Origin: Flavobacteriales bacterium
Lineage (GTDB): Bacteria; Bacteroidota; Bacteroidia; Flavobacteriales_F; PHOS-HE28
NCBI GenBank assembly: GCA_019638115.1
Contig: JAHBUK010000001.1
Location: 62,001-126,000, forward strand
DNA: 64,000 nucleotides
Reading direction: 5' to 3'
Position 1 is the stretch's first letter. Every line of letters begins with the position of its first letter. The translations under genes were made by a program, and so were the position numbers. The notes under the pieces were generated by a model, which did not search any database, was not told the origin of the DNA, and saw nothing but the letters and a program-made list of their open reading frames with translations. This document shows positions 16,073-24,463 of the stretch, in pieces.

Positions 16073-17395
16073 ATGAAAAAGATCGCACGCATCGCACTGA
16101 TCGCTTCCCTGGGAGCGCTGCTCGGCACCACGATCACCCCGGTGAACGCGCAGACGGTAAGCTTGGAGCACTGCATCACCCAGGCGCTGGGCCATGACGC
16201 CCGTGCCTTGGTGGCGGGTGTGGATGCGGAGATCGCCGGGGCACGCATCGCCGAGGCGAAGAGCGCCCTGTTGCCCAAGGTGCGTGGCTCGGCCGACTGG
16301 CGCTACTACACCGACCTGCCCTACCAACTGCTGCCAGCGTCCGTTTTCGGTGGACCCGCCGACTCCTACCGCGCACTCCAGTTCGGCACCACACAGAACA
16401 TGGGCGCCAACGTGCAGGCCCAGCTTCCGCTGGTGGACGCAGGCAACTGGGAACGCATCCACGTGGCCCGCGAAGCGGAACAGGCGGCCCGGCTGATGGC
16501 CGATGGTACGCGTGAGGACGTGGTGATGGATGTTTCCCTGGCCTACTACACCGCCCAGGTCCTTCAGCTGAAGCTGGCCTTCCTGGACAGCAACGTCACG
16601 AGCACCACTTCACTGCTGGGCAATGTGCGCCTGATGCGCGAACAGTCCATGGCCCGCGGCACCGACGTGGACCGCCTGCAGCTGCAGCTGGACCAACTGC
16701 TCACGCAGCGCGAACGGGTGCAGGCCCAATTGGACCAGACCTTGGATGTGCTCCGCCTGCACATGGGTCTGGGGGTCGACGTGCCCTTGGCCGTGGAGCC
16801 ACCGGGTACGGCCATCGAACCCGGCATGAACGCACCGCTTGCCACCACGCGCCTGCGGGCTGCGGAACAGGGGCTGCGCGTGCAGGAAGCGGAGATCCGC
16901 TTGTTGAAACGTTCCCGACTACCCAGCTTGAACGGACAGGGACTCTACGGTACCACAGGCTTCGGCCCCATCGGTAGCGAGGAGCGCTTCGACTTCTATC
17001 CCATCGGTTTCTTCGGCGTATCGCTCCAGGTGCCGCTCTTCAACGGGACCACGGTGCAGCGCCGCATCGGGATCAAGGAACTGGAGCGCGACAAGGCCGC
17101 GCTGCAACGCGATGCCCTTGCCGAACGCGACAGCCTGGACCTACGCCGTACCGAGCGCGACGAGACCCTGGCCCGCAGGACCCTGCAGGATGCGGGATCG
17201 CAACTGGGCCTTGCCGAACGCATCCGGAAGAACACCGACCTGCAACACCGCGAAGGCATGGCCACCCTCAGCGATCTCGTCCTGGCCGACCAGGCCCATC
17301 GCGAAGCACAACAACTCTACCTCGATGCCCTGGTGCAATTGCGCAGGGTGCAACTGGAACGCCGCCGCCTGCACGGAACCCTCATCCCCCGCTGA
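16073..17395 (+). CDS. TolC-family outer membrane efflux protein
   Basis: 440 residues, the family's normal length. Signal peptide ending in VNAQT, then two OEP repeats with long coiled-coil helices (for example residues 135-230) and short barrel segments. It forms the outer membrane channel of the tripartite pump encoded by the next two genes. It is translated 3 bases after the lipoprotein gene and 5 before the adaptor. Confidence 0.92.
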   Translation: MKKIARIALIASLGALLGTTITPVNAQTVSLEHCITQALGHDARALVAGVDAEIAGARIAEAKSALLPKVRGSADWRYYTDLPYQLLPASVFGGPADSYRALQFGTTQNMGANVQAQLPLVDAGNWERIHVAREAEQAARLMADGTREDVVMDVSLAYYTAQVLQLKLAFLDSNVTSTTSLLGNVRLMREQSMARGTDVDRLQLQLDQLLTQRERVQAQLDQTLDVLRLHMGLGVDVPLAVEPPGTAIEPGMNAPLATTRLRAAEQGLRVQEAEIRLLKRSRLPSLNGQGLYGTTGFGPIGSEERFDFYPIGFFGVSLQVPLFNGTTVQRRIGIKELERDKAALQRDALAERDSLDLRRTERDETLARRTLQDAGSQLGLAERIRKNTDLQHREGMATLSDLVLADQAHREAQQLYLDALVQLRRVQLERRRLHGTLIPR

Positions 17396-17400
17396 ACACC

Positions 17401-18441
17401 ATGAAACGCTGGATCCCCTGGTTAGTGATCACCGCCCTGCTGGTGGCCACCGTTGTGAAGCTCGCACAGAACAAGCGCACCGTGGAGGAACGCATATACC
17501 GCCATGACAAGAGCGCGCCGGTGCATGTGGGCGTGGATACCGTGCGCCTGCAGACCATGGCCTCGGGCCAGCGCTTCGGGGGCACGGTGGTGGCGCGCAA
17601 CGAAGGCCGCGTGATGGCCGAAGTACCGGGCCGTGTGGTGAGCGTGGACGTCCGTGAGGGGCAGTGGGTGGAGCGCGGTGCCGTGATCGCCCGGTTGGAC
17701 GGCGAGCTGCTGCGCCTGCAACAGGAGGCCGCCCGCGTAACGGTTCAGGGGCTGGAGAAGGATGAGGCACGCTATCGGATACTGGCACAGGCGGATGCCG
17801 TGCAGGGCGTTCAACTGGAAAAGACCGAACAGGCCCTGGAGGCGGCACGCATCCAACTGGCCAACGTGAGCGAGCAGTTGCGCCGCACCACGATCAGCGC
17901 ACCGTTCAGCGGGCAGGTGATGCAGTTGCTGGTGGAAGTGGGATCGGTGGTGGGGCCCTCGGCACCCGTGGCGCAGCTGAGCGACCACCGCGAATTGGAA
18001 GTGCTCCTACAGGTCTCCGAGCAGGAGGTGGACCTCTTCCGCCCGGGTGCTACGGCTCGGGTATCCATGGCCCGCATGTCGCAGCCCATCCAGGGGACCA
18101 TCACCCAGGTGGGTCGCCGTGGCGATGCCGCCAACCGTTTCACCGTGCGCATCGACCTGCCCGGAGCGACCGAACTGCGTGCCGGACTTTCGGCCAGCGT
18201 GCAGCTGCCCGGTGCGGAAGAGGTAGGCCTGCCCACCATTCCCACCCGCGCCCTCGTGGGTTCCACCGTGGCGCCGGAGGTGTATCTGGTGCGCGACGGA
18301 AAGGCCCACCGCAAGGCCATCACCACGGTATCCAGTGGCGACGGCATGGTGGCCGTATCCACCGGCCTGCAAGCCGGGGATGTGGTGATCACCAGCGGCT
18401 TCATCAGCATCACCGATGGATCGGCCGTTACCGTGCAGTAA
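17401..18441 (+). CDS. RND pump periplasmic adaptor (membrane fusion protein)
   Basis: 346 residues. One N-terminal membrane helix, then the split lipoyl domain (GRVVSVDVREGQWVERGAVIARLDG and ISAPFSGQVMQLLVEVGSVVG), a helical hairpin between them and beta-barrel and membrane-proximal domains. It links the inner-membrane RND protein to the TolC channel. The order TolC-adaptor-RND is typical for Bacteroidota. Confidence 0.93.
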   Translation: MKRWIPWLVITALLVATVVKLAQNKRTVEERIYRHDKSAPVHVGVDTVRLQTMASGQRFGGTVVARNEGRVMAEVPGRVVSVDVREGQWVERGAVIARLDGELLRLQQEAARVTVQGLEKDEARYRILAQADAVQGVQLEKTEQALEAARIQLANVSEQLRRTTISAPFSGQVMQLLVEVGSVVGPSAPVAQLSDHRELEVLLQVSEQEVDLFRPGATARVSMARMSQPIQGTITQVGRRGDAANRFTVRIDLPGATELRAGLSASVQLPGAEEVGLPTIPTRALVGSTVAPEVYLVRDGKAHRKAITTVSSGDGMVAVSTGLQAGDVVITSGFISITDGSAVTVQ

Positions 18442-18468
18442 TACGCGAATATCGAAGAACCCTTCGCC

Positions 18469-21400
18469 ATGAACCTCACCCGCATCGCCATTGAGCGGCC
18501 ATCGCTCATCATCGTCATCTTCGGTGTGCTGTTGCTGGGCGGCATAGTGGCCTACCGTGGCCTGGGCGTGGAGCTCATGCCCGACTTCAACCAGCCGGTG
18601 ATCACCGTGCGCACCCTGTACCCCGGCGCGGCGCCGGAGGAGGTGGCCACCAGCGTGACCCGTCCCGTGGAGGATGCCCTCAGCGCGCTGGAGCACGTGG
18701 ACTACATCAGCAGCCGTTCGTTGTCCAATGCCTCCATCGTCATCGTCAACTTCAAGTATGGCGCCGACCTCGATCTGGCCATGCAGGATGCGCAGCGCCG
18801 CATCGACAACATCCGGCAGGAACTGCCCGAAGGGCTTCAGGCGCCCGTGATGACGAAGGTCTCACCCAACGACCTGCCCATCATGAGCGTGAGCGCCCAG
18901 AGCGGTCAGGCGGCACCGGCCTTCCTCCAGCACATGGAGGACGACCTGCTCCCCCGCATCCAGCAGTTGAAGGGCGTGGCGGAGATCACCCTGCTGGGCG
19001 GCGAGCAGCGGGAAGTGCTGGTGAAGGTGGACCAGGAACGGCTGCTGAACCATGGTGTCGCCTTGCCACAGGTCACCGAGGCCATTCTGCGTGCAGGCCG
19101 CGAAGTGCCGGCCGGCACCGTGCGCACCGAAGGCGACCAACTGAGCGTGAAGCTCGCCGGGAAACTCACCACCGTGCAGGACATCGAGGACGTGGTGGTG
19201 GCCATGCCCATGCCCGGCAGCGTGGTGCACGTGAAGGACGTGGCCACTGTGGTGGACGGTCTTGCGGACGCCACCTCGGTGAACCGCTACAACGGGCGGG
19301 AGGGCATCGGCCTGCTGATCAAGAAACAGGGCGATGCCAACGCCGTGACCATGAGCCGTGCCGTGCGCACCGAGCTGGCCCGCATCGAACAGGAGGAGGC
19401 TCACTGGGGCACCCACTTCATTGTGGCCGACGACAGCACCGATACCACCTTGGAGGCCGTGAACGCTGTGCTCTTCGACCTGGGTCTCGCCGTGGTGCTC
19501 GTCTCCCTGGTCATGCTGCTCTTCCTGCGCAGCCTGCGCAATTCGTTCATCGTGCTCATCGCCATCCCGGCATCGCTGGTCAGCGCCTTCGTCGCCATGG
19601 GCCTGCTGGGGTACACCCTCAACCTGATGACCCTGCTGGCCATGTCGCTCATCATCGGCATCCTGGTGGACGACAGCATCGTGATCCTGGAGAACATCCA
19701 GCGCTACCTGGACAAGGGCATGGACAAACGCAGCGCTGCACTCACCGGGCGTGCCGAGATCGGCTTCTCCGCCCTGTCCATCACCTTGGTGGATGTGGTG
19801 GTGTTCCTGCCCATCATCTTCGTGCAGGTCTTCGTGGCCGATCTGCTCAAGCAGTTCAGCGTGGTGGTGGTGGTGTCCACGCTCATGAGCCTCTTCGTCA
19901 GCTTCACCCTCACCCCCTGGCTGGCCTCGCGCCTGGGCAAACGTGAGGAGCTCCTTCCCACCAACCCCTACAACCGTTTCCTGCTCGCCACCGAGCGGCA
20001 GCTGGACCGCCTGAACGAGTGGTACGCCGACAAACTGCGTTGGGTGCTCAGCCACAAGCTTGCGTTCATCGGCATTGTCCTGGCGCTCTTCGCCGGCACG
20101 GGCATCATGATGAAGCAAGGCATCATGGGCAAGGAGTTGATCGCCACCGGTGACCAGGGCAAATTCCGTCTCACGCTGGAATACGACAAGCAGACCACTG
20201 TGCGGGAGAACAACCTGCGCTCACGCGAAGTGGAGGCCTTCCTCCTGGCACAGCCCGAAGTACGGTCCGTGTTCAGCAATGTCGGCGGACCCAGCACCGG
20301 CATCGGCAGCATGGGCGTGGGCGCCGAATACCGCACGGAGCTCACCATCGACCTGGTGGGCCGGAAGGAGCGTGGTGATCGGAGCACCGAAGCGTACATG
20401 ATGCAGGCGCGGCGTGATCTGCAGGAGCGCTTCGCGGCCATCGACATCACCATGTCCACCATCGGCCTGGTGCCCCGCAGCGCACCCGTGGAGATCACCC
20501 TGAGCGGTCCCGACGTCGCCGAGTTGGAACGCACCGCTCTGCTGCTGAAGGACACCCTCGCGGGCATCCCCGGAGCGAACAACGTGCGCCTGAGCACCGA
20601 GCGCGGGGCACCCGAACTGCGCGTGCTGCTGGACCGTGATCGCATGGCACGACTGGGCCTGAACACCTCAGCCGTGGGGGCAACCCTGCGCAACGCACTG
20701 GCCGGCAACGACGATGCACGGCTATACGAGGACGGCACCGAATACACCATCCGGGTGCGCCTGGACGATCAGCAGCGCCGCGATGCCGTGGACCTGGAGC
20801 GGCTCGTGGTCATCAACGGTGCAGGCCTGCCCGTGCGCTTGGGCCAGTTCGCCACTGTGGAACGCCACGCGCCACCCTCCCTTGTGGAACGCATGGACCG
20901 CATGAGCGCCGTGACACTCACCGCCGATGCGTTGGGCCGTGGATCGGGCAGCGTGGCGGACGATGTGGTGGCCTACCTGGCGAAGAACCCACTGCCTGCG
21001 GGGGTGCGCATGACCTGGGGCAGCGACGTGAAACGGCAGAACGACAGCTTCGGTGCACTCGGTGGGGCGCTGCTGATCTCCTTCATCCTCGTGTACCTGG
21101 TGATGGTGGCGCTCTACGACAGCTTCCTCCACCCCTTCGTGGTGCTCTTCAGCATCCCTGTGGCGGTGATCGGCGCCTTCCTCGCCCTGAACCTCACCCT
21201 CTCCACCCTCAGCCTCTTCACGCTGCTGGGCCTCATCATGCTACTGGGACTGGTGTCCAAGAACGCCATCCTCATCGTGGACCGAACGAACCAGCTGATC
21301 GCCGAGGGCATGCCCCGCCTGGAAGCATTGGTGGAGGCCGGGCGCACGCGGTTGCGGCCCATCATCATGACCACCATCGCCATGGCCTTGGGTATGCTCC

Positions 21401-21606
21401 CCATCGCGCTGGCCTCCGGCACGGGCAGCGAATGGAAGAACGGACTGGCCTGGGCGCTGATCGGCGGCCTCACCAGTTCTATGCTGCTCACCGTGTTCCT
21501 GGTGCCCGTGGTCTACCACATCGCTGAAAGCGGTCGCGAACGCCTGGCCTCTTGGTGGCAACGGACCTTCCGCAGGAAGGCGGTACTGCCCAATAACCCT
21601 GCATGA
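18469..21606 (+). CDS. RND efflux permease, AcrB/HAE1 type
   Basis: 1045 residues with the 12-helix, two-loop RND layout. The N-terminal segment MPDFNQPVITVRTLYPGAAPEEV is typical, and GILVDDSIVILENIQR in the fourth helix has the paired Asp of the proton relay, so a drug/H+ antiport mechanism is expected rather than metal export. It probably exports hydrophobic compounds under TetR control. Its stop overlaps the next start (ATGA). Confidence 0.95.
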   Translation: MNLTRIAIERPSLIIVIFGVLLLGGIVAYRGLGVELMPDFNQPVITVRTLYPGAAPEEVATSVTRPVEDALSALEHVDYISSRSLSNASIVIVNFKYGADLDLAMQDAQRRIDNIRQELPEGLQAPVMTKVSPNDLPIMSVSAQSGQAAPAFLQHMEDDLLPRIQQLKGVAEITLLGGEQREVLVKVDQERLLNHGVALPQVTEAILRAGREVPAGTVRTEGDQLSVKLAGKLTTVQDIEDVVVAMPMPGSVVHVKDVATVVDGLADATSVNRYNGREGIGLLIKKQGDANAVTMSRAVRTELARIEQEEAHWGTHFIVADDSTDTTLEAVNAVLFDLGLAVVLVSLVMLLFLRSLRNSFIVLIAIPASLVSAFVAMGLLGYTLNLMTLLAMSLIIGILVDDSIVILENIQRYLDKGMDKRSAALTGRAEIGFSALSITLVDVVVFLPIIFVQVFVADLLKQFSVVVVVSTLMSLFVSFTLTPWLASRLGKREELLPTNPYNRFLLATERQLDRLNEWYADKLRWVLSHKLAFIGIVLALFAGTGIMMKQGIMGKELIATGDQGKFRLTLEYDKQTTVRENNLRSREVEAFLLAQPEVRSVFSNVGGPSTGIGSMGVGAEYRTELTIDLVGRKERGDRSTEAYMMQARRDLQERFAAIDITMSTIGLVPRSAPVEITLSGPDVAELERTALLLKDTLAGIPGANNVRLSTERGAPELRVLLDRDRMARLGLNTSAVGATLRNALAGNDDARLYEDGTEYTIRVRLDDQQRRDAVDLERLVVINGAGLPVRLGQFATVERHAPPSLVERMDRMSAVTLTADALGRGSGSVADDVVAYLAKNPLPAGVRMTWGSDVKRQNDSFGALGGALLISFILVYLVMVALYDSFLHPFVVLFSIPVAVIGAFLALNLTLSTLSLFTLLGLIMLLGLVSKNAILIVDRTNQLIAEGMPRLEALVEAGRTRLRPIIMTTIAMALGMLPIALASGTGSEWKNGLAWALIGGLTSSMLLTVFLVPVVYHIAESGRERLASWWQRTFRRKAVLPNNPA

Positions 21607-22379
21607 ACCGGTGCACAAGCGCCAGCAAACACGTGAACCCCATGAACACAACGACCATCAACCCGAAGCTCCGTTCCGCCATCAAGCTGCGCCACCTGGT
21701 GGAGGCTATCAGCACCGACTGGCAACAGATCGCCACCATCCAAGGCAGCGTGAACAAGCAACTGCAGCAGGCCGAAAGCCTCGCCGAACAGTATGGCGAC
21801 AGCGCCTTCCAGGGCGAGTTCAATACCCTGCTGGCAGCTCTGCGCGACCACATGAAGGGCGTCGTTGCGCAACTGGAACAGGCCAAGGCAGCCCTCGCAC
21901 AGGGCGGCCCCATCGACCCGGCCATGGATTGGACCGGCATGCAGACCCGGCTCCGTGCGGCCGAGGATGTCTTCCGTCGTATGAGCGACCTTCCGTTCGC
22001 CACCACCGACGGCGCCAATGCCCAGGATTGGAAGACCCTGTGGAAGGTGGTACGCTCCAACCTCGATGCCGTGCAGGGTCTGTGCAGTGCTGCCTACCTC
22101 AAGGCCCGCATGATCGCCGACCTCGGCAAGGACGAGGCCGAAGCGCTAACCGCCACCATCCTCCAGCACATCCCACGCAGCTTCTCCCTTACCGAAGCTG
22201 ACCAATACGAACGCGACTACCTGGCCGCGATGGACCAGATCAAGGAGGATGCCTCCAAGAAGACCGATCTCTGGGACCGCGTCCTGAACATCATCGCTGG
22301 TGCCATCCCCTTCGAAGAGAGCCCTGCCGAACGCGTGATGATGCAGCGCTGGATCAACGGGGAGAAGGGAGCACTGTGA
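21603..22379 (+). CDS. Helical cytosolic protein of unknown function
   Basis: 258 residues; an internal start at 21642 (MNTTTINPKL) would give 245 and avoid the Cys-rich odd leader. It is mostly alpha-helical, with likely coiled-coil around residues 40-110 (QGSVNKQLQQAESLAEQYG). No signal peptide, membrane helix or motif is evident. It overlaps the RND gene by 4 bases, so it is probably cotranscribed. Function unknown. Confidence 0.65.
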   Translation: MNRCTSASKHVNPMNTTTINPKLRSAIKLRHLVEAISTDWQQIATIQGSVNKQLQQAESLAEQYGDSAFQGEFNTLLAALRDHMKGVVAQLEQAKAALAQGGPIDPAMDWTGMQTRLRAAEDVFRRMSDLPFATTDGANAQDWKTLWKVVRSNLDAVQGLCSAAYLKARMIADLGKDEAEALTATILQHIPRSFSLTEADQYERDYLAAMDQIKEDASKKTDLWDRVLNIIAGAIPFEESPAERVMMQRWINGEKGAL

Positions 22380-22485
22380 ACAGCTCAGACCAAGTGGTCG
22401 CATTCTGAACACACATCGATCCGTGGCGTGCCAAAAGACATTCAGAGCCGTGTGACCTCCATCACCTTGGTGGCCGTCCAGATAT

Positions 22486-22501
22486 CGGACATTTGTATCC
22501 G
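22486..22501 (+). promoter_or_regulatory. CGGA-N8-TCCG operator upstream of the DUF302 gene
   Basis: CGGA-CATTTGTA-TCCG, same architecture as those of the oxidase operon and ric, 22 bases before the ATG at 22524. GACATTTG (22488-22495) overlaps it and matches the -7 consensus at five of its six fixed positions. It suggests that the DUF302 gene has its own regulated promoter inside the 3' part of the efflux region. Confidence 0.65.
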
Positions 22502-22523
22502 CTATAACGAACCAACCCTCACC

Positions 22524-22913
22524 ATGGCCTACACCTTCAGTCGCATAGTGGACCACACCGATATGAACGCCCTGAAGGAAAGGACCGTGGCTGCCTTGAA
22601 GGCAGAGGGCTTTGGCGTGTTGACCGAGATCGACCTTGCCGGCACGCTGAAACAGAAGTTGGGCAAGGACCACCTGCCCCACCTGATCCTTGGCGCCTGC
22701 AATCCGGGCTTCGCCGATCAGGTGGTCACGCTGGAGCCGTACATCAGCACCATGCTACCCTGCAACGTCACTTTGCGGCAACTGCCCGACGGGCGCCATG
22801 AAGTAGCGGCCATTGACCCGGCAGCTGCCATGCAGGCCGTGGGCAACCCTGCCATTGCAGCGGTGGCAACAGAGGTACGCGATGCCTTACAGCGCGTAGT
22901 GGATAGCCTTTGA
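22524..22913 (+). CDS. DUF302-domain protein
   Basis: 129 residues from the ATG at 22524 (MAYTFSRIVDH), chosen because the operator and promoter lie just upstream. DUF302 signatures: TVAALKAEGFGVLTEIDLAGTLKQKLG, YLILGACNPGFA-like (here HLILGACNPGFADQV) and PCNVTLRQLPDG. The domain often stands alone in anaerobic or sulfur/nitrogen stress settings; its biochemical role is not established. The operator upstream links it to the candidate NO regulon. It converges with the tryptophanase gene. Confidence 0.9.
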   Translation: MAYTFSRIVDHTDMNALKERTVAALKAEGFGVLTEIDLAGTLKQKLGKDHLPHLILGACNPGFADQVVTLEPYISTMLPCNVTLRQLPDGRHEVAAIDPAAAMQAVGNPAIAAVATEVRDALQRVVDSL

Positions 22914-22954
22914 ACTCGAGGCCCCGTGCTTGCGCGTATTTAGGCCGAACTCTG

Positions 22955-24328
22955 TTAGAGCTTCTCGAAATGCGCCGTGAAGTGCCTTAGGAACTTCGGC
23001 TCCTTGATGATGCGGTAGCCGCGAACCTTTTCCCGCGTGCGCATGATCTCCTCGAAGGTCTCGGCCACGTACTCCATGTGGCTCTGTGTGTATACGCGGC
23101 GCGGGATGGCGAGGCGCACAAGCTCCATGGGTGAGGGTTTCAATGAGCCATCGGGTAGGTAGGTGCCGAACATCACCGAGCCGATCTCTACGCTACGGAT
23201 GCCGCCCAGGCGGTAGAGCTCGCACACGAGGGTCTGGCCGGGATACTGATGCGGCGGGATGTGCGGGTAGAGTGCCTTGGCATCGATGTAGACCGCGTGA
23301 CCACCAGTGGGCCGCATCAAGGGAACCCCCAAGGCATGCAGCTTATCGCCCACGAACGTGGTGCTGCGGATGCGATAGTCCAGGTAATGCGGATCGAAGA
23401 CCTCCTGAAGACCGATGGCGATGGCCTCCATGTCGCGCCCGCTGAGACCACCGTATGTGGTGAAACCCTCGGTGATGATAAGCAGGTTGATGCAGGCTTC
23501 GGCCAGGGTGCCTTCACGCACGGCCAGGAAGCCACCCATGTTCACCAGCGCATCCTTCTTCGCGCTCATGATGGCGCCGTCGGTGAGAGCGAACATGCGC
23601 TGCGCGATCTGGCGATAGCTTAGCCCTTCCATACCTGCTTCGCGGTTCTTAACGAACCAGCTGTTCTCGGCAATGCGGCAACAATCCAGGAGGAAGAGCA
23701 CGCCGTGGCGCTTGCAGATGGACGAGACATGTTCAGCGTTGGCGAGGCTTACGGGTTGCCCGCCCCCACTATTGTTGGTTACGGTAAGAATGACCGCACC
23801 CACATGGTCTTTGTGTTCGGTAAGCAGCCGCTCCAACTCGCTGGTGTCCAGGTTGCCTTTGAAGGGATGCTCGAGCGCAGGATCCCGTCCTTCGGCGATG
23901 GGAATGTCGATCGCAGTGGCGCCGGAGAACTCAATGTTGGCGCGGGTGGTATCGAAGTGTGTATTGCTGATGAAGACCTTGCCCGGACCGCCCAGGTGGC
24001 CGTAGAGGATACGCTCCGCAGCGCGGCCCTGGTGCGTAGGTAGAATGTTCGCCATGCCAGTGAGGTCCCGTACTTCGGCCTGCATGCGCTCCCAACTGCG
24101 CGACCCAGCGTAGGCTTCATCACCCTCCATCATGCCTGCCCACTGGTGCGCGCTCATGGCGCTGGTTCCGCTATCGGTCATCAAGTCGATGATGACATCG
24201 CGGGAGCGGAGCAGGAAGGGGTTGTAATAGGCCTCTTTTAGGTATTCCACGCGTTCCGACTCGGTGCTGAGGCCGATAGGTTCAACGCTCTTGATGCGGA
24301 AGGGCTCGATGATGGTGCGGTGGTGCAT
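22955..24328 (-). CDS. tnaA: Tryptophanase, paralog 1
   Basis: 457 residues from the ATG read leftward from 24328 (MHHRTIIEPFRIKSVEPIGL). The family motifs are all there: TDSGTSAMSAHQWAGMMEGDEAYAGS, LPTHQGRAAE, and the PLP lysine in SAKKDALVNMGGF (K257/K258). Residues that separate tryptophanase from tyrosine phenol-lyase are tryptophanase-like: Asp126 in THFDTT (Thr in TPL) and Val/Ile in IRSVEIGS (Met/Arg in TPL). Product: indole, pyruvate and ammonia from Trp. A longer upstream frame to 24823 was rejected because it overlaps the kinase gene. The 3' 200 bases are nearly identical to paralog 2 (see repeats). Confidence 0.95.
   Translation of the reverse strand: MHHRTIIEPFRIKSVEPIGLSTESERVEYLKEAYYNPFLLRSRDVIIDLMTDSGTSAMSAHQWAGMMEGDEAYAGSRSWERMQAEVRDLTGMANILPTHQGRAAERILYGHLGGPGKVFISNTHFDTTRANIEFSGATAIDIPIAEGRDPALEHPFKGNLDTSELERLLTEHKDHVGAVILTVTNNSGGGQPVSLANAEHVSSICKRHGVLFLLDCCRIAENSWFVKNREAGMEGLSYRQIAQRMFALTDGAIMSAKKDALVNMGGFLAVREGTLAEACINLLIITEGFTTYGGLSGRDMEAIAIGLQEVFDPHYLDYRIRSTTFVGDKLHALGVPLMRPTGGHAVYIDAKALYPHIPPHQYPGQTLVCELYRLGGIRSVEIGSVMFGTYLPDGSLKPSPMELVRLAIPRRVYTQSHMEYVAETFEEIMRTREKVRGYRIIKEPKFLRHFTAHFEKL
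22967..23173 (-). repeat. Near-identical 3' tract shared with tryptophanase paralog 2
   Basis: 207 bases differing from 33494-33700 at two positions only (23108 and 23156), with 141 uninterrupted identical bases (22967-23107). Upstream of it the two genes differ at many third positions. This is a mark of recent local gene conversion. Confidence 0.8.
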
Positions 24329-24361
24329 GGGCTTGAGAGTACTTGGGGGAAGGTCGGAAAG

Positions 24362-24377
24362 TGGACAAAGCTGTCCG
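24362..24377 (-). promoter_or_regulatory. CGGA-N8-TCC(A) operator at the tryptophanase 1 promoter
   Basis: On the minus strand: CGGA-CAGCTTTG-TCCA, 34 bases before the ATG at 24328. The inner 14 bases form the palindrome GGACA-GCTT-TGTCC, and the spacer CAGCTTTG is a one-mismatch -7 box. The same 15 bases precede tryptophanase 2. It resembles the NO-regulon operators but with one weaker outer half-site base. Confidence 0.55.
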
Positions 24378-24451
24378 TTGATGTTGATGTGGAGCATGAC
24401 GGGCATCACCTTGCAAAATGTTACGGATAAACATGCTCCGAAGCACAGGTC

Positions 24452-24459
24452 TACCTTTG
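24452..24459 (+). promoter_or_regulatory. -7 box of the histidine kinase operon
   Basis: TACCTTTG is an exact match to TAnnTTTG and lies 4 bases before the ATG at 24464, so the transcript would be leaderless or nearly so. Upstream at 24424-24440 is CGGA-N9-TCCG, a near-miss to the NO-type operator (spacer one base longer). Confidence 0.5.
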
Positions 24460-24463
24460 CCCA

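Noticed and set aside
18862-20118. 418-codon antisense frame opposite the RND permease
   Set aside because: His/Gln/Asp-rich shadow sequence with no domain; a by-product of codon bias.
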